64,000 bases of DNA from Variovorax ginsengisoli (GTDB lineage Bacteria; Pseudomonadota; Gammaproteobacteria; Burkholderiales; Burkholderiaceae_C). Below are positions 25,907 through 33,844 of the stretch, in pieces; position 1 is the first letter of the stretch, and the number at the start of each line of letters is the position of its first letter. The translations under genes and the position numbers were made by a program. Location of the stretch: contig NZ_JAUSRO010000020.1 in assembly GCF_030811835.1 (NCBI RefSeq), forward strand, positions 38,574-102,573. Direction: 5' to 3'. The notes below the pieces were generated by a model. It saw only the letters and a list, made by a program, of their open reading frames with translations, did not search any database and was not told the DNA's origin.

Positions 25907-27022
25907 ATGGCCATCGGCGTCCCGATGGCACAGGCCCTCGCACTGGCCCGCGCCGCGCAGCGCATCGTGCCGCCCAACCCGGCCGTAGGCTGCGTCATCC
26001 TTGCGCCGGACGGCCGCCTGCTGGGCCAGGGCCAGACCCAGCGCACCGGCGGCCCGCATGCCGAGGTCATGGCGTTGCGCGATGCGCAGTCCCGAGGCCA
26101 TTCGGTGGCCGGGGCCACGGCGTATGTCACGCTGGAGCCCTGCGCGCACCATGGCCGCACGGGCCCCTGCTGCGATGCGCTGATCGCCGCAGGCATCGGT
26201 CGGGTGGTCGCCGCACTGGCCGACCCCAACCCGCGCGTTGCAGGCCAGGGTTTCGAACGCCTGCGGGCGGCCGGTGTCGCGGTGGAGGTCGGCCCGGGCG
26301 CTCGGGCCGCACGCGAACTCAACATCGGTTTTTTCAGCCGCATGGTGCGCCAGACGCCCTGGGTGCGAATGAAAGTGGCTTCGTCGCTCGACGGCAAGAC
26401 CGGGCTGCACAACGGCGTGAGCCAGTGGATCACCGGCCCGGCCGCGCGCACGGACGGCCATGCATGGCGTGCGCGCGCCGGTGCCATCCTGACCGGCGTG
26501 GGCACGGTGATCGAGGACGACCCGATGCTCGACGTGCGCCTGGTCGAAACCGACCGCCAACCGCCGCTGGTGGTGGTCGACAGCCGCCTGCAGACGCCGC
26601 CGACGGCGCGCATCCTCTCCGGCCAGCGCCCCGTATGGATCTACGCAGCCAGCCGCGACGAGGCGCGCGCTGCGGCGCTGGAGGCGCGCGGCGCCACCGT
26701 GGTCTGCCTGGCCAACGCCGACGGCAAGGTCGACCTGGCCGCCATGCTGGCCGACCTGGGCCGGCGCGAGGTGAATGAACTGCACGTGGAGGCTGGCCAC
26801 AAGCTCAACGGCTCGCTGCTGCGCGAACGGCTGGTCGACGAACTGCTGCTGTACCTGGCGCCCAAGCTCATCGGCAGCGGGCTCGACATGGCCAGCCAGA
26901 GCCAACCTGGCGGCCCGCTCACCGAGCTGACAGGCGCGCTGCCACTGGAATTCCGCAGCGTCGAAATGATCGGACCGGATCTGCGGATCGTGGCACGGGT
27001 GGCGGGCCGGGACGAATTCTGA
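25907..27022 (+). CDS. ribD: Bifunctional riboflavin deaminase/reductase RibD
   Basis: Carries out two steps of riboflavin synthesis: deamination of the pyrimidine from GTP and reduction of its ribosyl side chain. The N-terminal deaminase (residues 1-150) shows the zinc site HAEVMAL and PCAHHGRTGPC; the C-terminal reductase begins at WVRMKVASSLDGKTGLHNGVSQWITG and has GVGTVIEDDPMLDVR. The 371-residue length is typical. The ATG at 25907 follows GAGG. The 110 bases between pilE and ribD were checked for an FMN riboswitch; none is seen. First of the ribD-ribE-ribBX-ribH group. Confidence 0.95.
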   Translation: MAIGVPMAQALALARAAQRIVPPNPAVGCVILAPDGRLLGQGQTQRTGGPHAEVMALRDAQSRGHSVAGATAYVTLEPCAHHGRTGPCCDALIAAGIGRVVAALADPNPRVAGQGFERLRAAGVAVEVGPGARAARELNIGFFSRMVRQTPWVRMKVASSLDGKTGLHNGVSQWITGPAARTDGHAWRARAGAILTGVGTVIEDDPMLDVRLVETDRQPPLVVVDSRLQTPPTARILSGQRPVWIYAASRDEARAAALEARGATVVCLANADGKVDLAAMLADLGRREVNELHVEAGHKLNGSLLRERLVDELLLYLAPKLIGSGLDMASQSQPGGPLTELTGALPLEFRSVEMIGPDLRIVARVAGRDEF

Positions 27023-27089
27023 CCCGCGAATTGCATGTCCTGCGCGCACTGGCACGCCGTGGGGCGCCCGCTGGTGCGAAAATGCGCGG

Positions 27090-27755
27090 ATGTTCACCGG
27101 AATCATCACCGGCGTGGGGCGCATCGTCGCCGCACGCGACCTTGGCAGCTCTTCGTCCTACGGCAAGCGGCTCAGCATTTCAACGCCCGAAGGTTATCTC
27201 GACGACGTGGGGCTGGGCGACAGCATTGCGCTCAACGGCGCCTGCATGACGGTCACCTCGCTCGATCTGCCCGCGCGCCAGTTCACGATCGACATCTCCG
27301 CCGAATCGCTCGACAAGACCGCGGGGCTGGCCGAGCCAGACGGCCAGGTCAACCTCGAGAAGGCGCTGCGGGCGCACGACCGCCTGGGCGGACACATCGT
27401 CTCGGGCCACGTCGACGGCATCGGCACGGTCAGCCGCTTCGCACCGATCGGTGAGAGCTGGGAACTGCGCGTGCTCGCGCCCCATGCGCTGGCCCGCTTC
27501 CTTGCCTACAAGGGCTCGATCACCATCAACGGCGTGAGCCTGACCGTCAACGAGGTCACCGACGTGGCTGAAGGCAGTGAGATGAGCATCAACCTGATTC
27601 CGCACACGGTCGAGAACACCGCGCTCGGCACGCTGCGCGAAGGCAGCACAGTCAACCTCGAAATCGACACGGTCGCGCGCTATGTGGAGCGCATGCTGCA
27701 AGCCGGCATGCTCCCGGGCGCAGGCGGTGCCTCCCAGAAAGACAACAACACATGA
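27090..27755 (+). CDS. ribE: Riboflavin synthase alpha chain
   Basis: Dismutates two molecules of 6,7-dimethyl-8-ribityllumazine to riboflavin and 5-amino-6-ribitylaminouracil. Starts with the hallmark MFTGIITGVGRI. Two lumazine-binding repeats are visible: residues 1-98 (GDSIALNGACMTVTSL, GGHIVSGHVDG) and 99-200 (GSITINGVSLTVNEV, VNLEIDTVARYVERM). The C-terminal tail is not conserved. Its stop overlaps the ribBX start (ATGA, 27752-27755). Confidence 0.96.
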   Translation: MFTGIITGVGRIVAARDLGSSSSYGKRLSISTPEGYLDDVGLGDSIALNGACMTVTSLDLPARQFTIDISAESLDKTAGLAEPDGQVNLEKALRAHDRLGGHIVSGHVDGIGTVSRFAPIGESWELRVLAPHALARFLAYKGSITINGVSLTVNEVTDVAEGSEMSINLIPHTVENTALGTLREGSTVNLEIDTVARYVERMLQAGMLPGAGGASQKDNNT

Positions 27756-28906
27756 ACGCATCCGTCACATCCATCGGGGTGCCCCGCCCCACGCGCGCAC
27801 CCGCGCCCGTGTCGCCGATCGAGGAAATCGTCGCCGATATGGCCGCTGGCCGCATGGTGATCCTGGTGGACGAGGAGGACCGCGAGAACGAAGGCGACAT
27901 CGTCATTGCCGCGGATCACATCACGGCCGAATCGATCAACTTCATGGCGCGGCATGCGCGCGGACTGATCTGCCTGACGCTGTCGCGCGCCATGTGCGAG
28001 CGCCTGAACCTGCCGCCAATGGTCTCGCGCAACGGCGCCAAGCATTCGACCGCTTTCACGGTGTCGATCGAGGCGGCCGAAGGCGTGACCACCGGCATCT
28101 CGGCGGCGGACCGTGCGCGCACGGTGCAGGCGGCCGTGGCCTCGAACGCCGTGGCCGCCGATCTGGTGCAGCCTGGCCACATCTTCCCGCTGCAAGCCGT
28201 CGACGGCGGCGTGCTCATGCGCGCGGGCCACACCGAAGCCGGCTGCGACCTCGCCGCCATGGCCGGCTGCTCGCCCGCCTCCGTCATCTGCGAGGTGATG
28301 AACGAAGACGGCACGATGGCTCGCCTGCCCGACCTGCAGATCTTCGCGGCCGAGCACGGCCTGAAGATCGGCACCATCGCCGCGCTCATCGAACACCGCA
28401 GCCACACCGAATCGCTGGTGGAGAAAGTCGGCACCCGCGAGATCCAGACCGCCTGGGGTGCCTTCACCGCCCACGCCTTTCGCGACAAGCCCAGCCACGG
28501 CGTGCACCTGGCGCTGGTGCGCGGCAGCTGGAACGCGGACGACACGGTCGTGGCCCGCGTGCACGAGCCCCTGTCGGTGCTCGATGCACTGGAAGTCAAC
28601 CGATCGCTGCATTCCTGGGGGCTGGACGCCAGCCTCGCCTACATCGCCAAGGAAGGGCGCGGCGTGGCCGTGCTGCTGAACTGCGGCGAAACAGGCAACG
28701 AATTGCTGGCCCAGTTCGAAGGCACGGCGCGGCCGGCGCAGGCGCCCGAGCGCGGCCGCATGGACCTGCGCAGCTATGGCGTGGGCGCGCAGATCCTGCG
28801 CGAATGCGGCGTGCACAAGATGCAGCTGCTGGGCACGCCGCGCCGCATGCCGAGCATGGCCGGCGGCTATGGCATCGAAATCACCGGTTATATCCAGAAG
28901 GACTGA
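27752..28906 (+). CDS. ribB: 3,4-dihydroxy-2-butanone 4-phosphate synthase with degenerate GTP cyclohydrolase II-like domain (RibBX type)
   Basis: The N-terminal domain (about residues 20-215) makes 3,4-dihydroxy-2-butanone 4-phosphate from ribulose 5-phosphate: VDEEDRENEGDIV, NFMARHARGLICL, HSTAFTVSIEA and GHTEAGCDLA are its active-site segments. The C-terminal domain (about 220-384) has the overall shape of RibA but lacks the zinc-binding Cys-x10-Cys-x-Cys motif; the matching stretch reads VHEPLSVLDALEVNRSLHSW, with no cysteine. It should therefore not have cyclohydrolase activity, as known for RibBX hybrids, and a true ribA must lie elsewhere. Automatic pipelines often call this ribBA. Three bases separate it from ribH. 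Confidence 0.93.
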   Translation: MNASVTSIGVPRPTRAPAPVSPIEEIVADMAAGRMVILVDEEDRENEGDIVIAADHITAESINFMARHARGLICLTLSRAMCERLNLPPMVSRNGAKHSTAFTVSIEAAEGVTTGISAADRARTVQAAVASNAVAADLVQPGHIFPLQAVDGGVLMRAGHTEAGCDLAAMAGCSPASVICEVMNEDGTMARLPDLQIFAAEHGLKIGTIAALIEHRSHTESLVEKVGTREIQTAWGAFTAHAFRDKPSHGVHLALVRGSWNADDTVVARVHEPLSVLDALEVNRSLHSWGLDASLAYIAKEGRGVAVLLNCGETGNELLAQFEGTARPAQAPERGRMDLRSYGVGAQILRECGVHKMQLLGTPRRMPSMAGGYGIEITGYIQKD

Positions 28907-28908
28907 AC

Positions 28909-29373
28909 GTGTTGCACGCAAACAAGGGCGCTGAAGCGCCACTCGACGGCCAAGGCCTGCGCATCGGCATCGTGCAGGCGCGCTTCAACGCCGACATCAC
29001 CGATGCACTGGCCGCGGCCTGCCTGGCCGAGCTCGAAGCCATGGGCGTCGCGAACACCGACATCGACCACGTGCGCGTGCCCGGCGCGCTCGAAGTGCCG
29101 GTCGCCTTGCAGGCGCTGGCAGAGCGCGGCGGCTACGACGCGCTGGTCGCGCTCGGCTGCATCATCCGCGGCGAAACCTACCACTTCGAGCTGGTGGCCA
29201 ACGAATCCGGCGCGAGCGTCAGCCGCATCGCGCTGGACCATCAGCTGCCCATCGCCAATGCGATCCTCACCACCGAAAACCTCGAACAAGCCGTGGCCCG
29301 CCAGACCGACAAGGGCCGCGACGCGGCCCGCGTCGCCGTCGAAATGGCGCGCCTGATGGCCACCCTTTCATGA
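28909..29373 (+). CDS. ribH: 6,7-dimethyl-8-ribityllumazine synthase
   Basis: Condenses 5-amino-6-ribitylaminouracil with dihydroxybutanone phosphate, using the RibB product made by the gene just upstream. 154 residues with IGIVQARFNADIT, VRVPGALEVPVALQAL, DALVALGCIIRGETYHFELV and PIANAILTTEN, all family motifs. The start is GTG at 28909, three bases past the ribBX stop; no ATG is placed suitably. The stop overlaps the nusB ATG (ATGA). Confidence 0.95.
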   Translation: MLHANKGAEAPLDGQGLRIGIVQARFNADITDALAAACLAELEAMGVANTDIDHVRVPGALEVPVALQALAERGGYDALVALGCIIRGETYHFELVANESGASVSRIALDHQLPIANAILTTENLEQAVARQTDKGRDAARVAVEMARLMATLS

Positions 29374-29909
29374 CCGAAGAAACCTCCCAGACCTCCCCCG
29401 GCAAGCCGCCACGCCAACCCCGCACGGGTCTCACGAGCACGGGAGCGCGCAAGGCATCGGCCAAGTCGAACCGCAGCCGGGCGCGCGAGTTCGCCCTGCA
29501 GGCGCTCTACCAGTACCTCGTGGGCCACAACGACCCGACCGACATCGACCATTTCACGCGCGACCTTGCGGGCTTCCACAAGGCCGACGCGGCGCACTAC
29601 GACGCACTGCTGCATGGGTCGATCAACGAAGCGGCCGAGCTCGACGCGCTGATCCTGCCATTGCTCGACCGCAAGATGGAGGAGATTTCGCCCATCGAAC
29701 ATGCGGTGATGTGGATCGGCGTCTATGAATTCCGTCATTGCCTGGACGTGCCCTGGCGCGTGGTGCTCAACGAGTGCATCGAGCTGGCCAAGGAGTTTGG
29801 CGGCACCGACGGCCACAAGTATGTGAACGCCGTGCTCAACGGGCTGGCGCCCACGCTGCGCAGCGCCGAGGTCGAAGTCGACCGCGCCAGCGGCAAGGCC
29901 CGCGCCTGA
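29370..29909 (+). CDS. nusB: Transcription antitermination factor NusB
   Basis: RNA-binding partner of NusE in rRNA antitermination. The first 40 residues are basic, Pro/Ser-rich and poorly conserved; the NusB fold begins at KSNRSRAREFALQALYQYLVG and ends with WRVVLNECIELAKEFGGTDGHKYVNAVLNGL. 179 residues, slightly longer than E. coli NusB (139) because of the N-terminal tail. The ribH-nusB overlap is the widely conserved rib/nus arrangement. Confidence 0.95.
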   Translation: MTEETSQTSPGKPPRQPRTGLTSTGARKASAKSNRSRAREFALQALYQYLVGHNDPTDIDHFTRDLAGFHKADAAHYDALLHGSINEAAELDALILPLLDRKMEEISPIEHAVMWIGVYEFRHCLDVPWRVVLNECIELAKEFGGTDGHKYVNAVLNGLAPTLRSAEVEVDRASGKARA

Positions 29910-29911
29910 CC

Positions 29912-31096
29912 ATGCGGATCAGCCAACGCGCCGAAAGGATCGAACCCTTCTACGTGATGGAGGTCGCCAAGGCGGCCCAGACCATGGCGCGCGAGGTGGC
30001 CCACACCGACCGGCCGATGCTCTTCCTGAACATCGGGGAGCCCGACTTCACTGCCCCGCCGCTGGTGCAGGAAGCCGCCGTGCGCGCGGTGCGCGCCGGT
30101 GCGACCCAGTACACGCAGGCCACGGGCCTGTCCGAACTGCGCGAACGCATCAGCGGCTGGTACCGCCAGCGCTTCGGCGTGGAGGTCCCCGCACGGCGCA
30201 TCGTCGTCACCGCAGGCGCGTCGGCCGCGCTGCAGCTGGCTTGCCTGACACTGGTCGAGGCCGGCGACGAGATCCTGCTGCCCGACCCGAGCTACCCCTG
30301 CAACCGCCACTTCGTGACCGCCGCGGGTGGCGATGCTGTGCTGGTGCCGACAACGGCCGCTGAACGCTTTCAGCTGAGCGCCGAGAAGGTCGAGGCCGCA
30401 TGGACCGACAAGACACGCGGCGTGCTGCTGGCGTCGCCTTCCAACCCGACCGGCACCTCGATCGCGCCCGATGAACTGCGGCGCATCCACGAGGTGGTGA
30501 CGCGGCGCGGCGGCGTCACGCTGATCGACGAGATCTACCTCGGCCTGTCCTATGACGACGCCTTTGCGCAGACGGCGCTGGCCATCGACGACCAGGTCAT
30601 CAGCATCAACAGCTTCAGCAAGTACTTCAACATGACCGGCTGGCGGCTGGGCTGGCTGGTCGTGCCCGAGGCGCTGGTGCCCGTGGTCGAGCGGCTGGCG
30701 CAGAACCTGTTCATCTGCGCCAGCACGATCTCGCAGTACGCGGCGCTCGCCTGCTTCGAGCCCGAGAGCATCACCGAATACGAGCGACGGCGTGCCGAGT
30801 TCAAGGCGCGGCGCGACTGGTTCATTCCGCAGCTCGACGCGCTGGGATTGAAGGTGCCCGTGATGCCCGATGGTGCCTTCTATGCCTGGGCCGACTGCAG
30901 TGGGATGGCGGCGAAGCTGGGTGTATCGGGCAGTTGGGACTTCGCGTTCGAAGTGATGAAGCGCGCCCACCTGGCGATCACGCCCGGGCGCGACTTCGGC
31001 ACGGCCGACACCGGCCGCTTCGTGCGCTTTTCCACCGCGAGTTCGATGGCGCATCTCGAAGAATCGATCGCGCGGCTGCGCGCGCTTGCAGCATGA
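29912..31096 (+). CDS. PLP-dependent aminotransferase, class I/II
   Basis: A 394-residue fold-type I aminotransferase. Recognisable pieces are NIGEPDFTAPPLVQEA, YTQATGLSELRERI, TAGASAALQLACL, PSNPTGTSI, IDEIYLGLSYD and the PLP-binding Lys237 in INSFSKYFNMTGWRLGW; an Arg near the C-terminus (GRFVRFSTASS) is the carboxylate-binding residue. The family includes aspartate, alanine and tyrosine aminotransferases, and the substrate cannot be fixed from sequence. It begins two bases after nusB and overlaps ybgC by ATGA. Confidence 0.9.
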   Translation: MRISQRAERIEPFYVMEVAKAAQTMAREVAHTDRPMLFLNIGEPDFTAPPLVQEAAVRAVRAGATQYTQATGLSELRERISGWYRQRFGVEVPARRIVVTAGASAALQLACLTLVEAGDEILLPDPSYPCNRHFVTAAGGDAVLVPTTAAERFQLSAEKVEAAWTDKTRGVLLASPSNPTGTSIAPDELRRIHEVVTRRGGVTLIDEIYLGLSYDDAFAQTALAIDDQVISINSFSKYFNMTGWRLGWLVVPEALVPVVERLAQNLFICASTISQYAALACFEPESITEYERRRAEFKARRDWFIPQLDALGLKVPVMPDGAFYAWADCSGMAAKLGVSGSWDFAFEVMKRAHLAITPGRDFGTADTGRFVRFSTASSMAHLEESIARLRALAA

Positions 31097-31530
31097 GCTA
31101 TGCACATCCGATCCGCATCTACTGGGAGGACACGGACGCTGGCGGCATCGTGTTCTACGCGAACTACCTGAAGTTCATGGAGCGCGCGCGCACCGAGTGG
31201 TTGCGTTCGCTGGGCGTCGAGCAGCAGGCGCTGCGCGAGGCGACCGGTGGCATGTTCGTGGTCAGCGAGACCCAGCTCAAGTACCATCGGCCTGCCCGGC
31301 TCGACGACGAGCTGCTGGTGACCGCCGAGCTGCGCGATTTGGGATCGGCCTCCATCATCATCGCGCAGCGCGTCCTGTCCAAGGCGCAGCCGGACGTTGT
31401 TCTGTGCGAAGGCACCATCCGCATCGGATGGGTGAACGCCGCCACACTGCGGCCCGCACGCATCCCTGCACAAATTTCGGGAACCCTCGAGGGCTATTGC
31501 AGCTCCATGTCTCAACCTATCAAGCCATGA
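31093..31530 (+). CDS. ybgC: Acyl-CoA thioesterase YbgC, Tol-Pal associated
   Basis: A hotdog-fold thioesterase of 145 residues. The catalytic motif IYWEDTDAGGIVFYANYLKFMERARTEWLR contains the conserved Asp. In gammaproteobacteria YbgC is encoded with tolQRA and acts on short-chain acyl-CoAs or ACP-linked intermediates of phospholipid metabolism. It overlaps the aminotransferase stop and the tolQ start by four bases each (ATGA). Confidence 0.94.
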   Translation: MSYAHPIRIYWEDTDAGGIVFYANYLKFMERARTEWLRSLGVEQQALREATGGMFVVSETQLKYHRPARLDDELLVTAELRDLGSASIIIAQRVLSKAQPDVVLCEGTIRIGWVNAATLRPARIPAQISGTLEGYCSSMSQPIKP

Positions 31531-32237
31531 ATCAAGACCTCTCGATCATTACCCTCCTGCTCCACGCGAGTTTCGTGGTGCAACTCGTCGTGCTGCTGCT
31601 GGTGGGCATCTCCATTGCCAGCTGGACGGCGATCATCCGCAAGCACTTCGCGCTGCGGCGCATGCGTACCCTCAACGACGAGTTCGAACGCGACTTCTGG
31701 TCGGGCACCAGCCTGAACGAGCTGTTCGCCTCGGCCGCACAGAATGCCAAGCTCGCCGGCCCGATGGAACGCATCTTCGCCTCCGGCATGCGCGAATACC
31801 AGAAGCTGCGCGAACGCCAGATTTCCGATCCGAACACGCTGCTCGACGGCGCCCGCCGCGCCATGCGCGCGAGCTTCCAGCGCGAACTCGACGTGGCCGA
31901 GCAAAACCTGTCTTTCCTGGCAACCGTCGGCTCGGTGTCGCCTTACGTGGGTCTTTTCGGTACCGTCTGGGGCATCATGCACGCCTTCACCGGCCTGGCT
32001 TCGCTCACGCAGGTCACGCTGGCCACCGTGGCGCCGGGCATCGCCGAGGCGCTGGTGGCCACGGCCATCGGGCTGTTCTCGGCCATTCCGGCGGTGGTGA
32101 GCTACAACCGCTTCGCCCGCGAAATCGACAAGATCGCCATCTCGCTGGAGACCTTTACCGAAGAGTTCTCCAACATCCTGCAGCGCAATCTCTCCGTGCA
32201 CCAGCCGTCCGCCAGTGGCGCGGTGGCGGGCCGCTGA
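31527..32237 (+). CDS. tolQ: Tol-Pal system proton channel subunit TolQ
   Basis: Inner-membrane protein of the Tol energy transducer, homologous to ExbB/MotA. 236 residues with three membrane segments: residues 12-38 (HASFVVQLVVLLLVGISIASW), about 130-155 (TVGSVSPYVGLFGTVWGIMHAF) and about 170-195 (APGIAEALVATAIGLFSAIPAVVSYN), carrying the conserved Thr/Gly/Pro channel residues. It works with TolR and TolA to hold the outer membrane inward during division. Confidence 0.95.
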   Translation: MNQDLSIITLLLHASFVVQLVVLLLVGISIASWTAIIRKHFALRRMRTLNDEFERDFWSGTSLNELFASAAQNAKLAGPMERIFASGMREYQKLRERQISDPNTLLDGARRAMRASFQRELDVAEQNLSFLATVGSVSPYVGLFGTVWGIMHAFTGLASLTQVTLATVAPGIAEALVATAIGLFSAIPAVVSYNRFAREIDKIAISLETFTEEFSNILQRNLSVHQPSASGAVAGR

Positions 32238-32239
32238 CC

Positions 32240-32677
32240 ATGGCATCCGTTTCCATGCGCGGGCGCGGGCGCCGAACCATCAACGAGATCAACATGGTCC
32301 CGTTCATCGACGTGATGCTCGTGCTGCTGATCATCTTCATGGTGACCGCCCCCCTCATCACGCCCAGCGTGATCAACCTGCCCACGGTCGACCGAGCCAA
32401 CAAGCAGCCCGACAAGCCGATCGAGATCGTCATCAAGACCGACGACGAGATCCAGGTCAAGAAGGACCCCTCGACCGGTTCCGGCGGCAGCAACGTGCCG
32501 TTCGGCCAGATCGGCGCCGTGGTCATTGCCGCCCAGGGCGGCGATGCCGACCGGCCGGTGGTCATCAGTGCCGACAAATCGGTGAAATACGAGACGGTGG
32601 TCAAGGCGATGAACGCGCTCAAGCGCGCCGGGGTCGAACGCGTCGGCCTCTCGGTGCAGGCCTCGGGCGCCAAGTAA
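32240..32677 (+). CDS. tolR: Tol-Pal system subunit TolR
   Basis: ExbD-like partner of TolQ, 145 residues, starting two bases after the tolQ stop. One membrane helix near the N-terminus (INEINMVPFIDVMLVLLIIFMV) contains the conserved Asp of the proton path (PFIDVML). The periplasmic domain follows, ending with VKAMNALKRAGVERVGLS as in the family. Confidence 0.95.
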   Translation: MASVSMRGRGRRTINEINMVPFIDVMLVLLIIFMVTAPLITPSVINLPTVDRANKQPDKPIEIVIKTDDEIQVKKDPSTGSGGSNVPFGQIGAVVIAAQGGDADRPVVISADKSVKYETVVKAMNALKRAGVERVGLSVQASGAK

Positions 32678-32680
32678 GGC

Positions 32681-33817
32681 ATGTCGCTCGCAGCCGACCG
32701 TCCTGAATTCGCACCGCCGCCGCAGCGCGGCACGCCGCGTGCCGTCGCGCTCGCGCTGGTCGCGCACGCGTTGCTGATCGCCGCGCTGACCTGGGGTGTT
32801 CACTGGAAGCGCGACGCGGAGCAGGACGCCGTCGAGGCAGAACTGTGGTCGACCACGGTGCAGCGAGCCGCACCACGCGCCGCACCGCCGGAACCCACAC
32901 CGCCGCCGGAGCCCGCCCCTGCGCCGCCACCGCCCGCGCCCGCACCAGAACCCGTGGCCACGCCCGCGCCCCCTCCTCCGCCACCGCCGCCTCCACCACC
33001 CCAGGTGAAGGCGCCTGACCCTACGCCAGCGCCACGCGCGCCCGACATTGCGCTCGAACGCGAGAAAAAGCTCAAGGAGCAAAAGGAGCGCGAGCGCGAG
33101 ATCGAGCAGGAAAAACAGGACAGGCTCGCCAAGCAGCAGGAAGCTGCCAAGAAGGCCGCGCAGCAGAAGAAGGAGCTCGAAGCCCAACGCCGAGCCGAAG
33201 AAGAAGCCGACCGCAAGGAAGCCCAGCAGAAAGCCCAGGCCGAAGCGAAGAAAAAGGAAGCGGCCGAGGCCCGCCAGGCCGCTGCAGACGCAGCAAAGAA
33301 GAAGGAAGCCGACGCGAAGAAAGCGGCGGATGCCAAGGCCGCCGCCGATGCCAAGGCTGCAGCCGCTGCCGAGGCCAAGAAGGCCGCCGACGCCAAGGCC
33401 CAGGCTGCCGCAGACGCCAAGAAGGCCGCCGACGCCAAGGCATCGGCCCAGGCCGCGGCGGATCGCGCCGCCACGCTCAAGCGGATGCAGGCCATGGCCG
33501 GCTCCGGCGGCGAAGGCAATGCAGCCAAGTCCTCCGGCCCCTCGGGCAGCTACGGCGGCAAGGTGGCAGCGGCGGTGCGACCCAATGTGGTCTATCCCGA
33601 CGCGGACATGGTCAACGGCAATCCGGGTGCCGAATTCGACATTCGGCTGGCACCAGACGGCACGATCGTCGGCACGCCGCAACTCGTCAAGTCGAGCGGC
33701 CTGCCCAGCTGGGACGAAGCCGCGCTGCGTGCCTTGCAGAAAACCGAAAAACTGCCGCGCGACATCGATGGCACCGTGCCGTCGCGCTTGATCGTCACGC
33801 TGCGACCGAAGCGATAG
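32681..33817 (+). CDS. tolA: Cell envelope protein TolA
   Basis: 378 residues in three parts: a membrane anchor (about residues 20-37, AVALALVAHALLIAALTWGV), a proline-rich stretch (about 60-110, P-rich repeats) then a long Lys/Ala/Glu-rich helix (about 120-265), and a C-terminal TonB-like domain (about 290-378, NVVYPDADMVNGNPGAEFDIRLAPDG). It bridges TolQR in the inner membrane to Pal at the outer membrane. tolB and pal do not follow; dnaE is convergent. Confidence 0.94.
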   Translation: MSLAADRPEFAPPPQRGTPRAVALALVAHALLIAALTWGVHWKRDAEQDAVEAELWSTTVQRAAPRAAPPEPTPPPEPAPAPPPPAPAPEPVATPAPPPPPPPPPPPQVKAPDPTPAPRAPDIALEREKKLKEQKEREREIEQEKQDRLAKQQEAAKKAAQQKKELEAQRRAEEEADRKEAQQKAQAEAKKKEAAEARQAAADAAKKKEADAKKAADAKAAADAKAAAAAEAKKAADAKAQAAADAKKAADAKASAQAAADRAATLKRMQAMAGSGGEGNAAKSSGPSGSYGGKVAAAVRPNVVYPDADMVNGNPGAEFDIRLAPDGTIVGTPQLVKSSGLPSWDEAALRALQKTEKLPRDIDGTVPSRLIVTLRPKR

Positions 33818-33836
33818 GCCACACGGCTGTGCGGCC
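33817..33836. terminator. Hairpin between the convergent tolA and dnaE genes
   Basis: A near-palindromic 20-base stretch (GGCC at both ends with CAC/GTG inside, 33817-33836) lies exactly between the two stop codons. It has no T run on either side; it may end transcription from both directions, but the evidence is weak. Confidence 0.35.
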
Positions 33837-33844
33837 TGGCGCGG

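Noticed and set aside
27752..28906. Functional bifunctional RibBA
   Set aside because: The GTP cyclohydrolase II zinc cysteines are missing, so only the RibB activity is claimed.
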